Source: DASUFH01 sp036274645
Lineage (GTDB): Bacteria; Acidobacteriota; Terriglobia; 20CM-2-55-15
Length of the DNA stretch: 58,233 bases
Direction: 5' to 3'
Assembly: GCA_036274645.1 (NCBI GenBank)
Contig: DASUFH010000292.1
Coordinates: forward strand, 1 to 58,233
Below, one piece after another: positions 51,951-58,233 of this stretch. The stretch's first letter is position 1. Each line of letters opens with the position of its first letter. The position numbers and the translations under genes are program-made. Below the pieces are notes generated by a model. The model was not told where the DNA came from and did no database searches. It was given only the letters and a program-made list of their open reading frames with translations.

Positions 51951-54029
51951 TCATGGATGCCCCCACAACACGTAGCCGACCAGGGCCAGGACGCCGAGGA
52001 TCATGATGAGGGCGTAGTTCTGCGTATATCCGGTCTGGATGAAGCTGACCGGCACGCTCGCCACCTTGATCAGTCCGGCGACAGCGCGAACGAGTCCGTC
52101 GACGATCCAGCGGTCCCACCAGCTGGAACCGCGCGCGCCGTCCTTTGTTCCGACGGCGGTTCCATTGACGGCGCCGTCCACAATGCGGGCGTCGAAGCGC
52201 CACAGGAACCGGCCGAAGTCCTTCGCCCGGTTCACGAACAACGCGTCGTACAGTTCGTCGATGTACCACTTGTTCAGCAGAGCCTGGTACAGTCCGCCCA
52301 CGCTCGCCGCCACGCGGTCGGCGCGATCGCTTTTGCGGTAGTACGTCGAGTAAGCGAGATAGATGCCGATCAGGGCGATGGCGACCGATACGGCGGCCAT
52401 TCCCACCTCGAGACCCACACCGTGATGCTCGGCCGCCGCTTCGGCAAGACCGGGAAGCGGTTCAAAGACAGGCTCCAGCCAGCGGTCGAAAAAGCTGGGG
52501 CCTTCGCCGCCTCCCATCTCCAACAGCCACTTGGGCAATCCGATCCATCCGGCAACGATCGAGCCGGCGGCGAGAACCATCAGCGGGATCGTCATGGCTT
52601 TGGGCGATTCGTGGATGTGATGTTCGGTGTGATGGTCCACACGCGATTCGCCGAAGAATGTCAGGAAAATCAGGCGGAACATGTAGAACGCCGTCATCCC
52701 CGCCGCCAGGGCGCCGACGGCCCAGAGCAGGATGTGACCGTGCGGGCTCGAGAACGCGCGCCACAGGATCTCGTCCTTGGAGAAGAAGCCGGCCAGGCCC
52801 GGAATGCCGGCGATGGCCAGCGTGCCGATGAACATCGTCCAGAACGTGATCGGAATCTTGTTCTTGAGCGCGCCCATGCGGCGCATGTCCTGTTCATGAT
52901 GGAGCGCGTGAATCACGCTGCCCGAACCGAGGAAGAGCAGGGCCTTGAAGAACGCGTGCGTCATCAGGTGGAAGACACCCGCGGTGAACGCGCCCACGCC
53001 GAGGGCGAGGAACATGTATCCCAGCTGGCTCACGGTCGAATATGCGAGCACCCGTTTGATGTCGTTCTGGACGATGCCGATGCTGGCCGCAAAGATGGCC
53101 GTCAACGCGCCAACCACGGCGACCACAGCCATCGCCTGCGGCGCGGCCTGGAAGATCCAGTTGCTGCGCGCCACCATGTAGACACCCGCCGTCACCATCG
53201 TCGCCGCGTGGATGAGCGCGCTGACGGGCGTCGGGCCTTCCATGGCGTCCGGCAGCCAGACATAAAGCGGAATCTGCGCGGACTTTCCGGTGGCGCCGAC
53301 GAACAGCGCCAGCGCTATCGACACGAAGACCATGTCGCCGATATGGAACCGTCCCATCGCGAGGCTTTCGCGAACCGCCTCGCCGACCTGCGTGAACTCA
53401 ATGGAGCCGAAGTTGACGAAGATCAGCATGATGCCGATGGACAGGCCCCAGTCGCCGATGCGGTTCACGACGAACGCCTTTTTCGCCGCGTCACCCGCGC
53501 TTTTCTTCAGAAAGTAGTAGCCGATCAGCAGATAGGAGCAGAGTCCGACGCCCTCCCACCCGATAAACATCATCAGGTAGTTGCTGCCGAGAATAAGCGT
53601 CAGCATCGAGAACATGAACAGGTTCAGGTACGCGAAGAACCGGTAGAAGCCGTCCTCTTCCGCCATGTATCCGGTGGAGTAGACGTGAATCAGAAAACCA
53701 ATTCCGGTCACGACCAGCACCATCACGGATGACAACGGATCCAGCAGGAAGCCCCACTGCACATTGAATTCGGCATGGCCTTCCGCGCCCGCCTCGGCGG
53801 CGCCCGCGTTGATCCACTGGTAGACATTCACCGTGTGGGAACGCTCATGCTCGGGCAGCCGGGCCAGTTCGGTAACGGCGCCCAGGGCAAAGACAAAAGA
53901 GACCAGCACCGCGAGACAGGCGATCGTTCCAACGACGGACTTGCGCATGCGCTTGCCGAAGAGGCCGTTGATCACGAAGCCGGCGGCAGGGAACAGCGGG
54001 ATTAACCAGATGAGGTCTAAGAAACTCAT
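51951..54029 (-). CDS. nuoL: NADH-quinone oxidoreductase subunit L
   Basis: 692 residues. Proton-pumping core with DPLSSVMVLVVTGIGFLIHVYS, GWEGVGLCSYLLIGYY, ATGKSAQIPLYVWLPDAMEGPTPVSALIHAATMVTAGVY and a long C-terminal amphipathic helix region. A His-rich loop (RVDHHTEHHIHESPK) and a Glu/Gly loop (LLEMGGGEGPSFF) lie near the C-terminus. It spans the membrane arm and couples pumping across subunits. 16 bp after nuoK. Confidence 0.98.
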   Translation of the reverse strand: MSFLDLIWLIPLFPAAGFVINGLFGKRMRKSVVGTIACLAVLVSFVFALGAVTELARLPEHERSHTVNVYQWINAGAAEAGAEGHAEFNVQWGFLLDPLSSVMVLVVTGIGFLIHVYSTGYMAEEDGFYRFFAYLNLFMFSMLTLILGSNYLMMFIGWEGVGLCSYLLIGYYFLKKSAGDAAKKAFVVNRIGDWGLSIGIMLIFVNFGSIEFTQVGEAVRESLAMGRFHIGDMVFVSIALALFVGATGKSAQIPLYVWLPDAMEGPTPVSALIHAATMVTAGVYMVARSNWIFQAAPQAMAVVAVVGALTAIFAASIGIVQNDIKRVLAYSTVSQLGYMFLALGVGAFTAGVFHLMTHAFFKALLFLGSGSVIHALHHEQDMRRMGALKNKIPITFWTMFIGTLAIAGIPGLAGFFSKDEILWRAFSSPHGHILLWAVGALAAGMTAFYMFRLIFLTFFGESRVDHHTEHHIHESPKAMTIPLMVLAAGSIVAGWIGLPKWLLEMGGGEGPSFFDRWLEPVFEPLPGLAEAAAEHHGVGLEVGMAAVSVAIALIGIYLAYSTYYRKSDRADRVAASVGGLYQALLNKWYIDELYDALFVNRAKDFGRFLWRFDARIVDGAVNGTAVGTKDGARGSSWWDRWIVDGLVRAVAGLIKVASVPVSFIQTGYTQNYALIMILGVLALVGYVLWGHP

Positions 54030-54045
54030 AGTGTGGATAAGGTCG

Positions 54046-54348
54046 CTACCACTTCATCAGATCGAGTTCGTTGACGTTCATCGTTTCCTTGTTCTTGAAC
54101 ATGGCGATGACGATGCCGAGTCCGACCGCCGCCTCGGCGGCGGCTACAGTGATGACAAAGATGGCGAAAACCTGACCGGTGACTTGGTGCAACCGGTCTG
54201 AAAATGCAATCAGGTTGATGTTGACGGCGTTCATCATCAACTCGATCGACATGAGAATGACCATGATGTTGCGGCGGGTCAGCACACCGATCACGCCGAT
54301 CGTGAACAGGGCAGCCGCAAGAATCAGATAGTGGTGGGTGGCAACCAT
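54046..54348 (-). CDS. nuoK: NADH-quinone oxidoreductase subunit K
   Basis: 100 residues, three helices, starting MVATHHYLILAAALFTIG. Conserved Glu residues lie in SIELMMNAVNINLIAF and AAAEAAVGLGIVIAMF. ATG at 54348, two bases after the nuoJ stop; the longer open frame upstream belongs to nuoJ's shadow. Subunit of the membrane arm. Confidence 0.97.
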   Translation of the reverse strand: MVATHHYLILAAALFTIGVIGVLTRRNIMVILMSIELMMNAVNINLIAFSDRLHQVTGQVFAIFVITVAAAEAAVGLGIVIAMFKNKETMNVNELDLMKW

Positions 54349-54350
54349 GG

Positions 54351-54878
54351 CTATTCCTCCACCTCCGTCTTTCGTTTGGCAAGGGCCACCGCTCCGACAA
54401 TCGCCACGAGCAGCAGGATCGACGCGATTTCGAACGGCAGCAGATAGTTCTGATACAGCGCTTCCCCGACGCGCTGGGAATTCTGGCTCAGATTGAAGCC
54501 GGCCGCGGCCGTTTCCCCGGGGATGGGGGGGAATGTGTCCTTGCCCTTGTAGAGACCGTAGGCCAGTTCGACGATCAGGATCGCGCAAGTGACGAGCGCG
54601 ATGCGGCCCTGGCGGTGAAACTGCCGCTCCGTCAAAGAGCGTTCGAGCGCGATCAGCATGATGACGAACACGAACAACACCAGGATGCCGCCGACATACA
54701 CGATCACCTGAACGCCGGCCAGAAATTCGGCGTGCAGCGTCAGGAAGATTCCCGCCACGGCGAGCAGCGTTCCGGCCAGTGAAACCGCGGAGTGGACGAC
54801 GTTGCGCTGCGTGATCACCAGGACAGCGGAGACCACCGCGATGACCGCGAAGATATAAAAGAGGATCAGCTCAAGCAT
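54351..54878 (-). CDS. nuoJ: NADH-quinone oxidoreductase subunit J
   Basis: 175 residues, five helices. NuoJ hallmarks: SAVSLAGTLLAVAGIFLTLHAEFLAGVQVIVYVGGILVLFVFVIML, the TM3 region with the pi-bulge Gly. ATG at 54878, three bases after the nuoI stop. Confidence 0.96.
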   Translation of the reverse strand: MLELILFYIFAVIAVVSAVLVITQRNVVHSAVSLAGTLLAVAGIFLTLHAEFLAGVQVIVYVGGILVLFVFVIMLIALERSLTERQFHRQGRIALVTCAILIVELAYGLYKGKDTFPPIPGETAAAGFNLSQNSQRVGEALYQNYLLPFEIASILLLVAIVGAVALAKRKTEVEE

Positions 54879-54881
54879 GCG

Positions 54882-55352
54882 TTACTTCGTGTAAACGAGC
54901 GGCTGGACGCCTTGCTCGAGTGTCTGGCGGTCGAGCTTCATGTCCCGGCGGCCATAGAGACTGAGTTCAAATTCCTGTGTCAACTCCAGGCATGGCGTCG
55001 GACAGGCGTCCTCGCACAATCCGCAGAACATGCATCGGGACATGTCGAAAATGTAGGTGGTCAGCGCCTTCTTGCCGGCCTTATCGCGCTCCCAGCCCAC
55101 TTCAATGCAATGCTCGGGGCAGGCCAGGGCGCAGAGGTTGCAGGCAATGCAGAGCGTTTCCCCCGTTACCGGGTCGTTGTTCAGGCGTGGCGCGCCGCGG
55201 AAGCGTTCGGCCACTTTCGGCCGCTCCTTCGGATACTGCTCGGTATAGTTGGCCGACGGCTTCTGATAGGAAAACGTCAGCAGCAGGCCTTTGATCAGAT
55301 CGACCAGAAAGATCTTTTTCAGAAGGCTCAGATCAGGCCGTTTGACCTTCAT
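54882..55352 (-). CDS. nuoI: NADH-quinone oxidoreductase subunit I (two [4Fe-4S])
   Basis: 156 residues. Two ferredoxin motifs: CIACNLCALACPE and CMFCGLCEDACPT, which bind clusters N6a and N6b and pass electrons to N2. The start at 55352 overlaps the nuoH stop by 4 bp. The N-terminal helix anchors it to the membrane arm. Confidence 0.98.
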   Translation of the reverse strand: MKVKRPDLSLLKKIFLVDLIKGLLLTFSYQKPSANYTEQYPKERPKVAERFRGAPRLNNDPVTGETLCIACNLCALACPEHCIEVGWERDKAGKKALTTYIFDMSRCMFCGLCEDACPTPCLELTQEFELSLYGRRDMKLDRQTLEQGVQPLVYTK

Positions 55353-56416
55353 GCGATGACTCCCATCCTTTCCAGAAGCAGGATCACGATGGCCGTGATG
55401 ATCACGTTCCCGATGGCGATGGGCATCAGGTAGCGCCAGCCGACCTGCATCAGCTGATCATAGCGGTAGCGGGGCCAGCTCGCCCGGAACCAGAGGTACA
55501 TGTAGAGAAAGATCAGTACCTTGAGCGAGAACCAGAAGACGCCGGAGAGCGCGGCCAGCACGGGCGGCAACTGGTCCCAGATGAAGCCCAGCAAATTGGG
55601 GAACGGCGGCAGCCATCCGCCCCAGAAGAACGTGACCGCCATGGACGAGATGACGATCATGGCGGCGTATTCCGCCAGAAAGAACAGCGAAAAACGGAAG
55701 CCGCTGTATTCGGTGTGAAAACCGGCGACCAGTTCTGATTCCGCTTCCGGCAGATCGAAGGGAGCGCGGTTGTTTTCCGCCACGCCGCAGATGAAGAAGA
55801 GAATGAATCCCAGCGGCTGCAGAAACACGTTCCAGATCCCGGAAGCCTTCTGGCCGTTGACGATGTCCACCAGGCTCAGCGAGCCGGAGATCATCAGGAC
55901 GCCCATGATCGAGAAGCCCAGGGCGACCTCGTAGCTGACCATCTGCGCGGCCGAGCGGAGCGCTCCCAGCAGGGGATATTTGCTGTTCGACGCCCAGCCT
56001 CCCAGGATGATGCCCAGAATGCCAACGGACGAGATCGACAGCACGTACAGGACACCGATATTCAGATCCGTTACGTAAAGGGCGACCTCCTTGCCCAGGA
56101 TCGTGAAGCTGGGCCCGAAGGGAATCACCGCGAACACGATGAACGCCGGGATAAGCGTAATGATCGGCGCCAGCGTGAAGATCCAGCGGTCGGCCTGCGA
56201 AGGCACGATGTCTTCCTTCAGCATGAGCTTGACGCCGTCGGCGATGGGCTGAAGCAGGCCATAAGGCCCGACCCGCATGGGGCCGAGGCGCACCTGCATG
56301 AATGCGATCACCTTCCGTTCCAGGAACGTCAGGTAGGCGATCACCAGTGAAAGCGCCCCGAAGATGACGCCGATCTTGATCAGCGGAATGAGGATGTAAT
56401 CGATTGCAAAATCCAT
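55349..56416 (-). CDS. nuoH: NADH-quinone oxidoreductase subunit H
   Basis: 355 residues, eight helices, quinone-chamber subunit. Seen: FLERKVIAFMQVRLGPMRVGPYGLLQPIADGVKLMLKED, the E-channel region ENNRAPFDLPEAESELVAGFHTEYSG and FRASWPRYRYDQLM. Follows nuoD by 9 bp. Confidence 0.99.
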   Translation of the reverse strand: MDFAIDYILIPLIKIGVIFGALSLVIAYLTFLERKVIAFMQVRLGPMRVGPYGLLQPIADGVKLMLKEDIVPSQADRWIFTLAPIITLIPAFIVFAVIPFGPSFTILGKEVALYVTDLNIGVLYVLSISSVGILGIILGGWASNSKYPLLGALRSAAQMVSYEVALGFSIMGVLMISGSLSLVDIVNGQKASGIWNVFLQPLGFILFFICGVAENNRAPFDLPEAESELVAGFHTEYSGFRFSLFFLAEYAAMIVISSMAVTFFWGGWLPPFPNLLGFIWDQLPPVLAALSGVFWFSLKVLIFLYMYLWFRASWPRYRYDQLMQVGWRYLMPIAIGNVIITAIVILLLERMGVIA

Positions 56417-56425
56417 TCTAAAAAC

Positions 56426-57541
56426 TCAACGGTCGATTTCGCCCAGCACAATGTCGAGAGTTCCGATCACGGCGACCACATCGGCCACCATGTGTCCGAC
56501 CACCATCTGCCGCAGCGCCTGGAGATTCACGAACGACGGCGGCCGGACCCGGGCCCGGTATGCCGTCGTGCTTCCATCGCTGACGATGTAGTAGCCGAGT
56601 TCTCCCTTCGGCGCCTCGATCGAATGATAGATGTCTCCCACCGGCGGCTTGATGATCTTCGACAGCTTGGCCATGATGGGTCCATCGGGAATCTTTTCCA
56701 CGGCCTGCGCCACGATGCGCGCGGACTGTCGCATCTCCTCGATCCGGACCATGTAGCGGTCATAGGTATCGCCGGTTTCGCCGACGGGAATATCGAACTC
56801 GAAATCCGGATAGGCCGAATAGGGCTTGGCCTTGCGCAGGTCCCACGCCACGCCGGACCCTCGGAGCGACGGACCGGTCAGGCCGACGTCGATGGCGTCT
56901 TTGGCGGAAATCGTTCCCACGCCGCGGGTCCGCCCAATCCAGATGCGGTTTTCCGTCAGCAGCGTTTCGTATTCATCGACATGTTTCGGGAACGTGCGGA
57001 GGAACTCCCGGACCTGATCTTCAAAACCTTCATACAACTCATACTGCGCGCCGCCGATGCGGAACATATGCGTGGTCAACCGCGCGCCGCAGTAGTTTTC
57101 AAAAATCTTGAGGATCTCTTCGCGCTCGCGGAACGCGTAGAGAAACACTGTCATTGCGCCGATGTCGAGCGCGTGGGTGCCCAGCCAGAGCAGGTGACTC
57201 GCGATCCGGTTGAGCTCCGTCATGATCACGCGGATGTACTGGGCGCGCTGCGGAACGGTGGCGCCGAGGAGTTTCTCGATGGTTTCACAGTATCCGACGC
57301 AGTTGGATACGGCGGCGATGTAATCCATGCGATCGAGGGTCGGGACGAACTGGCCGTAGGTCTGGACCTCGCCCAGCTTCTCAACTCCCCGGTGCAGATA
57401 GCCGATGACGCACTGCGCGTCGATAACGCGTTCGCCGTCCAGCTTCAATTTGACCTGGAGCACCCCGTGTGTGGACGGGTGCTGCGGGCCCATGCTGACG
57501 GTAATTTCACTGGCGTCGAATAGCGTTTCGTTTGTGGACAT
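56426..57541 (-). CDS. nuoD: NADH-quinone oxidoreductase subunit D
   Basis: 371 residues from ATG at 57541 (an alternative TTG at 57556 overlaps the nuoC stop). MGPQHPSTHGVLQVKL opens the family; also YLHRGVEKLGE, SHLLWLGTHALDIGAMTVF and the C-terminal DIVLGEIDR. The quinone-site His and Tyr are in THGV and the Y region. The next gene is nuoH, not nuoEFG. Confidence 0.98.
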   Translation of the reverse strand: MSTNETLFDASEITVSMGPQHPSTHGVLQVKLKLDGERVIDAQCVIGYLHRGVEKLGEVQTYGQFVPTLDRMDYIAAVSNCVGYCETIEKLLGATVPQRAQYIRVIMTELNRIASHLLWLGTHALDIGAMTVFLYAFREREEILKIFENYCGARLTTHMFRIGGAQYELYEGFEDQVREFLRTFPKHVDEYETLLTENRIWIGRTRGVGTISAKDAIDVGLTGPSLRGSGVAWDLRKAKPYSAYPDFEFDIPVGETGDTYDRYMVRIEEMRQSARIVAQAVEKIPDGPIMAKLSKIIKPPVGDIYHSIEAPKGELGYYIVSDGSTTAYRARVRPPSFVNLQALRQMVVGHMVADVVAVIGTLDIVLGEIDR

Positions 57542-57552
57542 AAGCGGTTCGT

Positions 57553-58233
57553 TCAATCCGTGGGCGTGATGTAGTCTCGATCCTCGGCCCGAGCCTCACC
57601 GACATAGTATTTCTGGCCGGAATCGATACCGAGATGCTTGCGGACCCATTCGACGTCCTGCAGGCGAAGGTTGTAGTCCTTGCGCAGCGGGAAGCCCACC
57701 CAGTCCTCGGGGAGCAGGATGCGCCGCAGGTCGGGATGGCCGGCGTAACGCACGCCGAACATGTCGTAGACTTCGCGCTCCAGCCAGTTCGCCGTGGACC
57801 ACACAGCAACGACGCTTTCGATCTCCTCCCATTCCTTGACCCGGGCCTTGACGCGGATCCGTTCGTTCTTTTCGAACGAATAAAGAATGTAGACGATTTC
57901 GAATTCTTCGTCTTTCGGCCAGTGGACCGCCGTTTCGTCCACGAGGTAGTCGAAAGGAGTCACACTGTTGTCCCGCAGGAACAGCATGATCTCGCCGATC
58001 CGCGCCTTTTTGACGTCGATCTGATTCTGTCCGATGAAACTGTACGCCTTGAGGATTTCGCCCCCGAATTTCTCCTTGAGCGCGTCGACGATCGGGTGCG
58101 ACCAGGGTTCCGGCGCAGGTCCTTTCGGTTTCGGCGGCGCGGCATGCCCCCCGGCAGCGGGTGGTTTCGGCGGTACGGGCGGCGTCCCCGCTGCAGCAGG
58201 TGGTTTCGGCGGCGCCGCAGGCGGTTTGGGCGC
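57553..58233 (-). CDS. nuoC: NADH-quinone oxidoreductase subunit C, 5' end off right edge, with Pro/Ala-rich N-terminal extension
   Basis: At least 226 residues visible; the start lies beyond 58233. The 30-kDa domain is clear: VTPFDYLVDETAVHWP, WLEREVYDMFGVRYAGHPDLRRIL, PEDWVGFPLRKDYNL. Upstream of the usual start, the frame continues through WSHPIVDALKEKFG into about 45 residues of Pro/Ala/Lys repeats (KPPAAPPKPPAA and similar). The stop overlaps a possible TTG start of nuoD. Part of the complex I connection module. Confidence 0.95.
   Translation of the reverse strand, partial: APKPPAAPPKPPAAAGTPPVPPKPPAAGGHAAPPKPKGPAPEPWSHPIVDALKEKFGGEILKAYSFIGQNQIDVKKARIGEIMLFLRDNSVTPFDYLVDETAVHWPKDEEFEIVYILYSFEKNERIRVKARVKEWEEIESVVAVWSTANWLEREVYDMFGVRYAGHPDLRRILLPEDWVGFPLRKDYNLRLQDVEWVRKHLGIDSGQKYYVGEARAEDRDYITPTD

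Noticed and set aside
51957..53732. 591-codon plus-strand frame opposite nuoL
   Set aside because: Typical shadow in GC-rich DNA, rich in Arg, His, Asp and Glu without a fold pattern; nuoL is certain.

Overview
The window is a GC-rich stretch of bacterial chromosome that most resembles an Acidobacteriota genome, possibly a Vicinamibacteria-type soil lineage. This is inferred from gene content: a VWFA-related domain protein of the acidobacterial type, a DUF6677-like membrane protein, exported DUF6152 and carboxypeptidase-regulatory-like proteins, and a TAT-exported isoquinoline-oxidoreductase-like molybdoenzyme. No rRNA, tRNA, CRISPR array, prophage or complete insertion sequence was seen. Coding density is high and gene blocks switch strand often.

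Layout. 1-5963 (minus): acyl-CoA dehydrogenase, DHH phosphoesterase, rhomboid protease and Tex (cut by the left edge, with a 36-bp tandem repeat inside the gene). 6051-7580 (plus): guaA, followed by a 144-bp inverted repeat. 7911-10418 (minus): ku, yggS, yggU and two small membrane proteins. 10716-21252: two polytopic membrane proteins of glycosyltransferase type, a 1084-residue multi-pass sensor-like protein, a DUF6152 pair, and a di-haem cytochrome peroxidase-like protein. 21464-27149 (minus): feoA, feoB and a fused AAA+/release-factor-like gene, with a Fur-box-like site at the start of feoA. 27453-32749 (minus): a small gene, pepA, a lipoprotein and a two-subunit molybdenum hydroxylase, separated by clear terminators. 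32989-40285: TPR protein, M2-type peptidase, HbpS/GlcG-like protein, RRM protein, convergent pabB and pabC-like genes, a MerR-HTH/TOBE regulator and a DUF486 protein. 40316-46322 (plus): an acyl-CoA ligase/ACP/acyltransferase fusion, a cysteine-rich protein, a NYN-LOTUS protein and a VWA protein. 46419-48800: a GT87-like protein, a VOC remnant and a carboxypeptidase-regulatory-like protein. 48865-58233 (minus): nuoC-D-H-I-J-K-L-M-N for respiratory complex I, running off the right edge with no nuoEFG in between.

The strongest candidate for something undescribed is the gene at 21464-24949. It joins N-terminal HEAT-like repeats, a ClpB-like AAA+ pair whose first Walker B has lost its acidic residues while the second looks intact, a coiled coil, and a nearly full-length class-I peptide-release-factor fold in which the GGQ loop is missing. 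It lies 14 bp behind feoB, in what looks like an iron-regulated operon. This suggests an ATP-driven unfoldase or remodeller that may address ribosomes through a catalytically dead release-factor module. That function is inference. Other points of interest are the orphan sensor protein with a STAND-like C-terminal winged helix plus two-helix module, the NYN-LOTUS protein, several low-complexity inserts in housekeeping enzymes, two families of short palindromic intergenic repeats, and truncated livM-like and VOC-like remnants.
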